Positions 18,823 through 26,511 of a DNA stretch of 64,000 nt are shown here, one piece after another. The first letter of the stretch is position 1. Every line of letters starts with the position of its first letter. Below the pieces are notes generated by a model that was not told where the DNA came from, did not search any database, and was given only the letters and a program-made list of their open reading frames with translations. The stretch lies in contig CALGAP010000008.1 of NCBI GenBank assembly GCA_937958995.1, forward strand, positions 248,001 to 312,000, in the 5' to 3' direction. This DNA is from an uncultured Chitinophagaceae bacterium (lineage in GTDB: Bacteria; Bacteroidota; Bacteroidia; Chitinophagales; Chitinophagaceae). A program made the position numbers and the translations under genes.

Positions 18823-19443
18823 ATGATACGGGTTTACATCGTAGACGATCATGCAGTGGTGGTGGAAGGCATTTATAGCCTCCTGCAAACAGAGCCCGGT
18901 ATTTCCATTGCCGGGTACGCGCACACTGCTGATAACTGTCTGCAGTTTTTTATGCACAATACCGCCGACGTCATCCTGATGGATATCAGCCTGCCCGAAA
19001 TGAACGGCGTTGATCTTTGCAAACTCATCAAAAGAAAATACCCGGGTATTATGGTGCTGGCACTGAGCACATTCAACCAGGGCACTTATATCCGTAAAAT
19101 GATGGAAAGCGGTGCAAGTGGTTATTTATTGAAAAATGCCGCCAAGAGCGAAATCATCGAAGCCATCAAAATTGTAACAAAGGGAAAAACCTATTTGAGT
19201 TTTGATGCCGGCCAAACGCTCAAATACGATACACAACAACAAAGCGCCATTCCGCCGCTCACCAAAAGAGAGAAGGAAGTACTAACCAATATCGCTGAAG
19301 GTTTAACCAACACCGAAATAGCGAAAAAGCTTTTCATCAGCGTAGAAACGGTAGACAGTCACAGAAAAAACTTACACAGCAAGCTGAATGTAAAAAACAC
19401 CGCGATGCTGGTGAGGTTTGCATTGGAGAACAATCTGATATGA
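18823..19443 (+). CDS. NarL/FixJ-type response regulator
   Basis: A 206-residue regulator. The receiver has Asp8/Asp9, phospho-acceptor Asp54 (VILMDISLPEMNG) and Lys104 (GYLLKNAAKSE). A LuxR-type helix-turn-helix covers about residues 140-200 (LTKREKEVLTNIAEGLTNTE, then IAKKLFISVETVDSHRKNL). It is the partner of the TPR kinase just upstream. Its stop codon is the first three bases of a long hairpin. Confidence 0.93.
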   Translation: MIRVYIVDDHAVVVEGIYSLLQTEPGISIAGYAHTADNCLQFFMHNTADVILMDISLPEMNGVDLCKLIKRKYPGIMVLALSTFNQGTYIRKMMESGASGYLLKNAAKSEIIEAIKIVTKGKTYLSFDAGQTLKYDTQQQSAIPPLTKREKEVLTNIAEGLTNTEIAKKLFISVETVDSHRKNLHSKLNVKNTAMLVRFALENNLI

Positions 19444-19565
19444 ATGTTGAATTTGAATTTGAACAAGGAATATGAATGTGAACAAAGCTAAATTCCGTGA
19501 CGTGAAATGAATTTCCGGCCCTATTCACATTCATATTCCTTGTTCAAATTCAAGTTCAATATTCA
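19441..19565. terminator. 42-bp hairpin spanning two convergent stop codons
   Basis: The bases 19441-19482 and 19524-19565 are inverted copies of each other: 42 positions with only two mismatches, both allowing G-U pairs, around a 41-base loop. The left arm starts at the stop of the response regulator and the right arm ends at the stop of the convergent YSC84-like gene. It probably acts as a two-way transcript end or stabiliser. It lacks the short GC stem and T-run of a classic terminator. Confidence 0.6.
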
Positions 19566-20111
19566 TTGAAATTTTTCAAAATCAAAATGCTGGCCACCCA
19601 CTGAGGCTTCGTACATGAGACCGCCTTTTTCCTGGGTGAATATCAGCACGCCGTCACGGTATTTTACATTGGCAGAAGCACCTTTGGTGACGGCCACGGC
19701 TGAAGCCTGTGCACTTAACTCAAAATTGCTTGTTTTGAAGCGGTCGATGGCAGCCTGGTCTTCAAAGAAAATTACTTCGCGGTAAGCTTGTCCGCCGAAT
19801 TGAAAACCGACAGTCACCTGTTTCATTTTTGCGCGTCCAACGGCCTGGCCATTTTCGTATAAAATACCGTTGCCGGCCGCGCCGCCTACTCCTATCGCGC
19901 CTTTCCCCACATTGGGGAAGATTACATAGCCTGCAGCATTATCGAATAAGCCTTGCATTAATTCATCACTCTTAATGAATTCGGCTTTCGCGTTTTCAGC
20001 ATCGGCCTTCAGTTTGGCGTGATCATCATCTTGCGCTTTCAGCGTTGCAGGTAATAATGCTGTGAACAACAGCGAGAAAATGGATATTTTCAATGCATTC
20101 ATCTTTTTCAT
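19563..20111 (-). CDS. YSC84-like lipid-binding domain protein, secreted
   Basis: About 182 residues from the ATG at 20111, which gives a good signal peptide (MKKMNALKISIFSLLFTALL, cleaved near AQ). An upstream in-frame ATG at 20180 would place 23 extra residues before it. The mature protein has the YSC84 pattern: SDELMQGLFDNAAGYVIFPN, GKGAIGVGGAAGNGILYENG and a C-terminal EASVGGQHF. Bacterial members are exported and may bind phosphoinositide-like lipids; the role is unclear. It points left-to-left with the following hydrolase gene. Confidence 0.85.
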   Translation of the reverse strand: MKKMNALKISIFSLLFTALLPATLKAQDDDHAKLKADAENAKAEFIKSDELMQGLFDNAAGYVIFPNVGKGAIGVGGAAGNGILYENGQAVGRAKMKQVTVGFQFGGQAYREVIFFEDQAAIDRFKTSNFELSAQASAVAVTKGASANVKYRDGVLIFTQEKGGLMYEASVGGQHFDFEKFQ

Positions 20112-20180
20112 ACAGATTATTTTTTTGATTCTAGCTAATGAATCGTTTAAATAACCTGATGAATACAAAGATTCTGCCAC

Positions 20181-20741
20181 CTAGCTTGCGTATTTATATT
20201 CGCTCGTCGCGGCCATATACTCCAATTCTTTCAACAACGCCAATCCTTCGTCCCAATTTCCCAGCCCCGAATCGCTGTTGATATGTCCCTTATTGCCCAC
20301 ACTTACAAAACGGGCGCCCCAATATGCGGCCCATTTGGCGGCGCGGTTGATAGCGCAGTAGGGATCGTTCATGCTGGCCACCACCATGGCAGGAATACCC
20401 AATTTATTAAGTGGCACAGGTGTGAAAGTTTTGAAACATTCCTTTGAAGAAGTCTCCACGTCGGCGGGAGCTACCAGCAACATGCCGCTTACAAAAGGAC
20501 TATAATGTTCGGCGGCCCAGTGTACCGCGGTGATGCACCCAAGGCTATGTGCCACCAATATGGTCGGAGTCTCCAGTTGCCTGATCTCTTCATTAAGTCT
20601 ATCCACCCATTCATTTTTGACGGGCCATACCCAGTCACGCTGCAGCACCCGCGCCGATGTTTGCGGGTACAGTTGCTCCCATTTTGTCTGCCAATGTAGA
20701 TCGCCTGAATTGTACAGGCCAGGAATGTTCAAAAAGTTCAT
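20181..20741 (-). CDS. RBBP9/YdeN-family alpha/beta hydrolase
   Basis: A 186-residue serine hydrolase with nucleophile Ser66 in VAHSLGC. The N-terminus NIPGLYNSGDLHWQTKWE is typical of the family. The acid Asp lies in MVVASMNDPYC and the catalytic His in NKGHINSDSGLGNW. It is a small cytoplasmic esterase-like enzyme of unknown substrate. It lies just upstream of the YSC84-like gene on the same strand, and divergent from the TonB receptor leader. Confidence 0.88.
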   Translation of the reverse strand: MNFLNIPGLYNSGDLHWQTKWEQLYPQTSARVLQRDWVWPVKNEWVDRLNEEIRQLETPTILVAHSLGCITAVHWAAEHYSPFVSGMLLVAPADVETSSKECFKTFTPVPLNKLGIPAMVVASMNDPYCAINRAAKWAAYWGARFVSVGNKGHINSDSGLGNWDEGLALLKELEYMAATSEYKYAS

Positions 20742-20835
20742 ATGAATAATGAATTAGTCCTTTTAGAAAAAGTTCAATTAATAAATATCAAGCAAACAGG
20801 AGGGATAAAAGCTGCAGGTAAGATAGCTTGTCTAT

Positions 20836-20856
20836 TAGTCTACTAAAAACATAGAC
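20836..20856 (+). promoter_or_regulatory. operator-like dyad, copy 1
   Basis: TAGTCTAC, 8 bases, TAGAC. This is the first of three copies of a 21-bp pattern TAGTCYAC-N8-TAGAC in the 365-base region between the RBBP9-like gene and the TonB receptor. Each half-site is an inverted copy of the other (GTCYA-N9-TAGAC). It lies upstream of the predicted promoter. Confidence 0.6.
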
Positions 20857-20899
20857 AAATATAAAAATATTGTCCTCGCGGCCAAAAATTATTTTTAAA

Positions 20900-20920
20900 G
20901 TCTATTAATTTTGTGGACTA
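20900..20920 (-). promoter_or_regulatory. operator-like dyad, copy 2, overlapping the promoter
   Basis: On the minus strand this reads TAGTCCAC, 8 bases, TAGAC, matching copies 1 and 3. It overlaps the -33 TTTG box at 20910-20913, so a bound protein would block RNA polymerase. Its centre is 64 bases from copy 1, close to six helical turns. Confidence 0.6.
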
Positions 20921-20940
20921 ATAAAATCCCCCTACTTTTG
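20910..20940 (+). promoter_or_regulatory. Bacteroidota sigma-A-type promoter
   Basis: A TTTG box at 20910-20913 and TACTTTTG at 20933-20940 match the Bacteroidota consensus TTTG / TAnnTTTG with a 19-base spacer. Transcription should begin around 20947, giving a leader of about 160 bases before the TonB receptor. The leader includes the poly-Cys reading frame. Confidence 0.7.
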
Positions 20941-20966
20941 GAGCCTCATTTTAAACTAATACAACT

Positions 20967-21023
20967 ATGTCCTTCTTTTACCCGCAATCTCCACGATGTT
21001 GTTGCTGCACAATGCAGGTGTAG
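20967..21023 (+). CDS. leader peptide with four consecutive Cys codons
   Basis: An 18-codon frame from ATG 20967 to TAG 21021-21023 encodes MSFFYPQSPRCCCCTMQV. Four Cys codons in a row (TGT TGT TGC TGC) at positions 11-14 are most unlikely by chance. The frame lies about 20 bases after the predicted transcription start and ends 83 bases before the TonB receptor start. The layout resembles amino-acid-sensing leader peptides and the poly-Cys upstream frames reported ahead of sulfur genes in actinobacteria. Translation and a regulatory role are inferred, not shown. Confidence 0.6.
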   Translation: MSFFYPQSPRCCCCTMQV

Positions 21024-21056
21024 CTGAAAAGCCATTTTCTTATTTTTTTGCCTTAT

Positions 21057-21077
21057 TAGTCCACTAGAATACTAGAC
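21057..21077 (+). promoter_or_regulatory. operator-like dyad, copy 3, inside the leader
   Basis: TAGTCCAC, 8 bases, TAGAC, between the poly-Cys frame and the receptor start. Its centre is 157 bases from copy 2, close to fifteen helical turns. As RNA, TAGTC and GACTA here could also pair into a small stem just ahead of the receptor start. Confidence 0.55.
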
Positions 21078-21106
21078 TATTTATTACTGACTGTCAAAAA
21101 CACAAC

Positions 21107-23641
21107 ATGAAACGGATATTTTTATTTGTAGCCATTCTTATCCCCTACTTATCCTTAGCACAGTTTACCGGCCGCGTAGTTGACGATAATGGCGACGGTA
21201 TTCCCTTTGCCAGCATTAGCCTGAAAAACTCAAACCTGGGCACCACTTCCGATTCAACAGGACGCTTCTCGCTGGTGATTGACCGCCCATATCCTTTCAC
21301 GCTCGTGATTTCCTATGTGGGGTATGTGCCGCAGGAACTGGTGGTAAGAAGTGCTAACGTAAATAATGTGCTGGTGCAACTGCAGGCTTTGTACCAGCGC
21401 GACACCGTAGTGATCACCAGCCGCCGCCGCCGCGAAATATTGCAGGACGTGCCCATTCCGGTTACGGTAGTAACGGGCGGACTGGTGAGCGATGCGGGTG
21501 CCTTCAACGTCAACAGGCTGAAAGAGCTGATCCCTTCTGTACAATTGTATTCTTCCAACCCGCGCAATACTACCTTGAATGTGCGGGGACAGGGAAGCGC
21601 TTTTGGTCTTACCAACGACGGTATAGATCCGGGTGTCGGCTTCTACGTGGATGGCGTTTACTACGCCCGTCCTGCTGCAACCATGTTCGACTTCATAGAC
21701 GTAGAACGCGTGGAGGTGCTGCGCGGTCCGCAAGGCACCTTGTACGGCAAAAACACCACAGCGGGTTCATTTAACATTACCACCAAAAAACCCAGCTTCA
21801 GGCCTGGCGGCAATTTTGAATTGAGCTATGGCAATCTTGGTTATATACAATCAAAAGCATCCATCACCGGTGCGTTGACCAAAAGACTGGCCGGACGCAT
21901 TTCATTTGCCGGCACGCAGCGCAATGGCCAGCTTGAACATGTGATAACCGGTAAGAAAGTAAACGACCTGAACAACCTTGGCTTCCGTGGTCAGTTGTTG
22001 TACAAACCGAGCGAAAGCGTTGACGTACTCATTATAGGCGATGCTACCACCCAACGCCCCGACGGTTATGCACAGGTTGTGGCTGGCGTGGTTACTACAC
22101 AACGCCCGGCTTACCGCCAGTTTGAGCAGATCATTGCCGACCTGGGCTACGATTTACCCAGCCGCAATCCGTTCGACAGGAAAATAGACCACAACACACC
22201 CTGGCAATCGAACAACGATATGGGTGGCGTTTCTGTGAATGTGGACTGGAAACTAGGTGGCGGCACGCTCACCTCTACCAGTGCCTGGCGCTATTGGAAA
22301 TGGGGTCCGTCTAACGACCGCGACTTTACCGGACTGGCGGTATTGAGTTTGTCGCAGGCTCCGTCAAAACACCAGCAATGGTCGCAGGAACTTCGTTATG
22401 CCGGCAATATTTCATCGCGCATTACCGGTGTGGTGGGTTTATACGCAATTGGCCAAGAGCTGAAGACCAACCCCTATCACACCGAAGAATCAGGTGATGC
22501 ACAGTGGCGTTTTTCAAAAAGCAATACCAGCGACAAATGGGCAACCCCCGGACTGTTTGATGGTTATGGTATAAGAACGCGCTCATTGCTCGAGACATTC
22601 AGCGGCGCCGCTTTTGGACAAATTGACTGGGAAATTTTTGACGGCTTTCATGTGCTCGGCGGTTTACGCTATAATTACGATCAAAAGAAAGTTGATTTCA
22701 ACCGTCAAACCTATGGCGGTCTCGAAACCACCGATCCCGACCTGATTGCGTTGAAAAGAGCCGTTTATACCGACCAGGCATTCAAAACCAACACCGACAA
22801 CACCAATCTTTCCGGTCTCATAACCATCTCTTATAAAGTAACGCGCCAGGTGAATGCCTACGCCACCTACAGCACCAACTACAAATCAGTGGGTCTTAAC
22901 CTCGGCGGTCTGCCCACCAACGCGGGAGAAGTAATGCTTGAACTCGCGTCCATCAAACCGGAATATGTTCGCCATTTTGAAGCAGGTGTAAAGACAACCC
23001 CCTTCCCGGGCACTACTTTAAACATTACTGCATATACCACCAGCATCGACGATTACCAGACACAGGTGCAGACAGCAGAGGTAGGCGTGAACCGCGGTTA
23101 CCTGGCCAATGCTGAAGAAGTGCGCGTGCGCGGCATTGAGTTTGATGGCAACAGCCGCATCGGCAAGAACTTCACCATATATGGCGCCCTGGCATTTACC
23201 GAAGGAAAATACATTTCATTCAAGAATGCGCCCGTACCGCTGGAAGAAACCGGTGGTCCCGCAGCTTTCAAAGACGTTTCCGGCGGCGACCTGCCCGGCA
23301 TTTCAAAATGGAGCGGCTCGCTGAGCACAGAGTACTCCAAAGCTGCCACTGTATTCAATAAGGTGGGACAATTCTTCATCGCGGCAGATGGTTTCTATCG
23401 CTCCGATTTTTCTTCAAGTCCGTCCCCTTCAAAATACCTGAATGTTGATGGTTATTTCCTGCTCAACGGAAGAATAGGCTTCAAGACAAATATTGGTCTC
23501 TCTGCCTTCATCTGGGGTCGCAATATTTTGAATAAAGACTATTTTGAACAATTACTTCCCGCAGCCGGCAATGCAGGTCATTATGCAGCGGTGTTGGGTG
23601 ATGTAAGGACGTATGGAATTACGTTGCGGTATGCATATTGA
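21107..23641 (+). CDS. TonB-dependent outer membrane receptor with carboxypeptidase-like N-terminal domain
   Basis: An 844-residue receptor. Signal peptide 1-18, carboxypeptidase regulatory-like beta domain about 20-95 (GRVVDDNGDGIPFASISLKN, SYVGYVPQELVV), plug domain about 110-240 (VRGQGSAFGLTNDGIDPGVG, VERVEVLRGPQGTLYGKNTT), then a 22-strand barrel ending in an aromatic residue (GITLRYAY). No SusD partner follows, so it resembles siderophore or small-molecule receptors more than glycan SusC systems. The poly-Cys leader and the operator copies suggest control by sulfur or cysteine supply; this is inference. The substrate is unknown. Confidence 0.92.
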   Translation: MKRIFLFVAILIPYLSLAQFTGRVVDDNGDGIPFASISLKNSNLGTTSDSTGRFSLVIDRPYPFTLVISYVGYVPQELVVRSANVNNVLVQLQALYQRDTVVITSRRRREILQDVPIPVTVVTGGLVSDAGAFNVNRLKELIPSVQLYSSNPRNTTLNVRGQGSAFGLTNDGIDPGVGFYVDGVYYARPAATMFDFIDVERVEVLRGPQGTLYGKNTTAGSFNITTKKPSFRPGGNFELSYGNLGYIQSKASITGALTKRLAGRISFAGTQRNGQLEHVITGKKVNDLNNLGFRGQLLYKPSESVDVLIIGDATTQRPDGYAQVVAGVVTTQRPAYRQFEQIIADLGYDLPSRNPFDRKIDHNTPWQSNNDMGGVSVNVDWKLGGGTLTSTSAWRYWKWGPSNDRDFTGLAVLSLSQAPSKHQQWSQELRYAGNISSRITGVVGLYAIGQELKTNPYHTEESGDAQWRFSKSNTSDKWATPGLFDGYGIRTRSLLETFSGAAFGQIDWEIFDGFHVLGGLRYNYDQKKVDFNRQTYGGLETTDPDLIALKRAVYTDQAFKTNTDNTNLSGLITISYKVTRQVNAYATYSTNYKSVGLNLGGLPTNAGEVMLELASIKPEYVRHFEAGVKTTPFPGTTLNITAYTTSIDDYQTQVQTAEVGVNRGYLANAEEVRVRGIEFDGNSRIGKNFTIYGALAFTEGKYISFKNAPVPLEETGGPAAFKDVSGGDLPGISKWSGSLSTEYSKAATVFNKVGQFFIAADGFYRSDFSSSPSPSKYLNVDGYFLLNGRIGFKTNIGLSAFIWGRNILNKDYFEQLLPAAGNAGHYAAVLGDVRTYGITLRYAY

Positions 23642-23720
23642 TTTTGTGATGGAGTTCACGGATTTAATATGGATTTGAGGATGGCACGGATGAGACGACG
23701 GATTTGAAATAGATTACGTT

Positions 23721-23775
23721 GATTACGCGGATGTTCATTGAACGCAGATTGCGTGATGTGAGCATCCGCGTAATC
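23721..23775. repeat. inverted repeat GATTACGCGGATG within a 324-base gap
   Basis: GATTACGCGGATG (23721-23733) and CATCCGCGTAATC (23763-23775) are perfect 13-base arms. They share sequence with bits at 2778-2862, 34974-35013 and 36535-36556. Just to the left are several ACGGATTT-like words (23657-23706). The 23642-23965 gap otherwise holds the palindrome at 23780 and no gene. Confidence 0.5.
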
Positions 23776-23779
23776 TTTT

Positions 23780-23842
23780 AAGGCCTGCCAGGTGACAAGA
23801 GGCTCACTCCACAGGTGGGCCATCCCGTTACCTGGCCGTTCC
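23780..23842 (-). repeat. second copy of a dispersed palindrome
   Basis: Read on the minus strand, this begins GGAACGGCCAGGTAACGGGA, and the following bases continue to match the hairpin at 7702-7744, with small indels. The outer parts pair with each other (CCAGGTGAC with GTTACCTGG). It lies between the TonB receptor and the next gene. It could be a REP-like element. Confidence 0.5.
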
Positions 23843-23965
23843 TTCGGCAGTGGAGAGTAGTGGGATAGTTCTCCCATAGGTTGGGCCACCCTAATATCGT
23901 TTAGAGATAACTGTTGGCTATTTTTCTGAACATTCTGTATCTTTCTAGTCCCTAACCTTTTCCGT

Positions 23966-24982
23966 ATGAACAAAGCCATTTTACTTATCCTTGGCGTTTC
24001 ATTGCTGTTCTCTCATTGCCGGCATAAACCCGCCCGGCAGGTTGATATCAAAGAATGTGTGGGAAAATATGAGGCCAATGGAATTATTGTGCAATTCACC
24101 ATCGTAAATGATAAGCTGACCTTGATAGTGCCCGGCGCGCCGCTGCAGGAATTAACGCCGCAAGAAGTTAATCGGTACGAGTCGCCTGGTCTCGAAGACC
24201 AACTATTTGAATTCATCGAGAATGATGGAAAAGTAACAGGCGTGAAAATAAGCAGCTCCGGCAGCACACCCATCAGGCTTGATAAGATGGCCGACACTGC
24301 GGATGACTTTAATAAGCATGATGCAGGGCTTACGTTAAAAAAAACTGCAGACCATTTTGTATTCCTGTATAGTGAGGCAGATTCAGGGAAAATTGATCGT
24401 ATAACAGAACACCTGGAACAGTATTACAAAAAACTTCTTGCCGACTTCAGGCTGGATCCGCTGCCTGTGGTTACCGTGAGAGTTTTCCCAGACCTGGCAT
24501 CATTTCACGAAGCCGTCAGCTTTCCGCACGCCCCGAAAGAAGTGATGGCAACCGCTTTTGGCAAAGATGACCTGAGAATGGTTTCGCCTGCGGCAAATGA
24601 GGTTGACAGCCTTGTGCTGATGAAAGGTATAGCGCACGAGTTTGCACACATTGTGCATCTTAATGTTGATTATTCGCCCAACAACCCGCGCTGGCTGTGG
24701 GAAGGCCTGGCGATGTACGAATCCGATTGGCGTTTTGATCCCACGCAGCTGCCGGAAATAACGCAGAGAAAATTTCCTCCGTTTGGCGCATTGGCCGGCT
24801 GGCTGGAAATGGTTTTGGGTTATGTCATCATCGAAGCTATTGCAGATACTTATGGATTCGACGCGGTAATAGATTTGGTCAAAAGCCGCGGCGATGTGAA
24901 GCAGGTGCTGAAAATTGACCAGGAAAGATTCGAAGAGATTATCTACAACAAGATCTATGATAAGTATGTCCTGAAGAAATAG
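23966..24982 (+). CDS. gluzincin-like metallopeptidase lipoprotein
   Basis: A 338-residue protein with a lipoprotein signal ending at Cys18 (LLFSHC). An N-terminal beta domain (about 25-110) is followed by a catalytic-looking region with His224-Glu225-x-x-His228 (GIAHEFAHIVHL) and a downstream Glu246 (PRWLWEGLAMYES), the zinc-ligand pattern of gluzincin (peptidase MA) enzymes. It probably cleaves peptides outside the inner membrane. Its stop lies next to the convergent nhaA stop. Confidence 0.78.
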   Translation: MNKAILLILGVSLLFSHCRHKPARQVDIKECVGKYEANGIIVQFTIVNDKLTLIVPGAPLQELTPQEVNRYESPGLEDQLFEFIENDGKVTGVKISSSGSTPIRLDKMADTADDFNKHDAGLTLKKTADHFVFLYSEADSGKIDRITEHLEQYYKKLLADFRLDPLPVVTVRVFPDLASFHEAVSFPHAPKEVMATAFGKDDLRMVSPAANEVDSLVLMKGIAHEFAHIVHLNVDYSPNNPRWLWEGLAMYESDWRFDPTQLPEITQRKFPPFGALAGWLEMVLGYVIIEAIADTYGFDAVIDLVKSRGDVKQVLKIDQERFEEIIYNKIYDKYVLKK

Positions 24983-24983
24983 C

Positions 24984-26120
24984 TTATCGCGACGCGCGCT
25001 TTGCCACAAACAAACCCGCCAGTGCCGCAATAAGCGAAGCGGCAAGAATACTCATCTTCGAAGCCGTAATTACCTCGGCATCACTAAATGCCAGGTTGGT
25101 AATGAAAATACTCATCGTAAACCCGATACCACCGAGCAGTCCCACACTGGCAATATGCGACCAGCGCAAATCTCCCGGTAATTTACCCAGTTTCATGCGC
25201 ACCGCCAGCCAGGTGAAAAGAAAAATGCCTGCAAATTTTCCCAATACCAGTCCAAACATGATGCCCAGTGAGTTTTTCGTGACAAAGGCTTCCTGTAAAT
25301 TTTCCGGAAACACAATGGCCGTATTGGCCAGCGCAAAAATGGGCAAAATGCCGTACGCTACTGGAAAGTGCAACTGGTGCTGCAGGTGATAAGACGGATT
25401 TTTTTCATCCACTTTGTGAAACGGAATGGCAAACGCAAGCAACACACCCGCAATAGATGCGTGCACGCCGGATTGCAGCATGCAATACCACATCACAATA
25501 CCAGCAGGAATGTATAGCCAAAGCGTATAGATTTTTCTTTTCCCCGCAATAAAAAGAAACAGAAAAATGCCAATGGCCAGGAAGAAATAGGTGGCAGAAA
25601 AACCGGTTGAATAAAACAACGCAATCACTGTAATTGCTCCCAGGTCATCAATAATGGCCAGTGCAGTAAGGAAAACTTTCAGGGTTATAGGCACGCGTCT
25701 GCCGGCAAGCGATAACACTCCCAAGGCAAAAGCAATGTCAGTGGCCATGGGAATGCCGAAACCAGATACCGTCTCCTCACCGGCATTGAAGGCAAAATGA
25801 ACCAGTGCAGGCAACATCATACCGCCTACCGCCGCTACTATGGGAAGAATGGCATTCCTGATACTCGACAACTCGCCCACATACAATTCGCGCTCTATTT
25901 CTAGTCCAACCAGCAAAAAGAAGATAGCCATCAGGCCATCATTGATCCAATGCTCAATGGAATGACTACCTAATTCGGTATGCCAGAAATGAATATAACC
26001 CTCGCCCCAGGGACTGTTGGCAATGATCAGTGAAACCAGGGTAGCGCCGATCAGCACAAAACCGCCCCCTTTTTCACTGAGTACAAACTCTTTAAACAGG
26101 TCGATCCTCGATTTTACCAT
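24984..26120 (-). CDS. nhaA: Na+/H+ antiporter NhaA
   Basis: A 378-residue integral membrane protein of the usual NhaA length if started at the ATG at 26120 (MVKSRIDLFKEFVLSEKGGG). The frame is open to 26267, but the upstream part is not NhaA-like. Family motifs are present: LLVGLEIERELYVGELS, VGGMMLPALVH, GFGIPMATDIAFALGVLSL (the twin Asp region follows in LTALAIIDDLGAI) and GGIGFTMSIFITNLAF. It exchanges sodium for protons at the inner membrane. It shares a divergent region with the small 26191 gene. Confidence 0.95.
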   Translation of the reverse strand: MVKSRIDLFKEFVLSEKGGGFVLIGATLVSLIIANSPWGEGYIHFWHTELGSHSIEHWINDGLMAIFFLLVGLEIERELYVGELSSIRNAILPIVAAVGGMMLPALVHFAFNAGEETVSGFGIPMATDIAFALGVLSLAGRRVPITLKVFLTALAIIDDLGAITVIALFYSTGFSATYFFLAIGIFLFLFIAGKRKIYTLWLYIPAGIVMWYCMLQSGVHASIAGVLLAFAIPFHKVDEKNPSYHLQHQLHFPVAYGILPIFALANTAIVFPENLQEAFVTKNSLGIMFGLVLGKFAGIFLFTWLAVRMKLGKLPGDLRWSHIASVGLLGGIGFTMSIFITNLAFSDAEVITASKMSILAASLIAALAGLFVAKRASR

Positions 26121-26190
26121 CGGCGCAAAGATAAAGGCCACTTCCCGCGATCGGGCATTATTTTTCCTATAAAAATGTAAATTGTGTTGT

Positions 26191-26409
26191 ATGAGCCAGG
26201 CATTTGTAAAAGAGGAAGATGGCCAATGGCTGCACGATCTGCCGCCCACCATGGCCGCGCTGATCAATTACCTCACGCGCGAGAATAATGGCGTGCGCGT
26301 GTACGAAGTGAAAACCAGCATCCGCAAAGACGGGAAAGAATTGCACCATATGAGCAATGGCCTCCGCTATTTTGTGAATGATAGCAGCCAGTGGGAAATT
26401 GACTGGTAA
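26191..26409 (+). CDS. small conserved-looking protein of unknown function
   Basis: A 72-residue protein from the ATG at 26191 (MSQAFVKEEDGQWLHDLPPT); a TTG at 26182 in frame is less likely. It has balanced charged and aromatic content, and its C-terminal half alternates like a beta domain (GVRVYEVKTSIRKDGKELHH). It has no membrane segment and no family is recognised. Divergent placement opposite nhaA supports it as a gene. Confidence 0.6.
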   Translation: MSQAFVKEEDGQWLHDLPPTMAALINYLTRENNGVRVYEVKTSIRKDGKELHHMSNGLRYFVNDSSQWEIDW

Positions 26410-26511
26410 GCCAAAGCCTTTTTCACCAGGGCAAAACCTTCAATGCGTACCAGTGCTTCTTTCTTCCTCGGTATATTTTCCCTGGTCGCGGATGGCGTTC
26501 AACAAAGCGTT

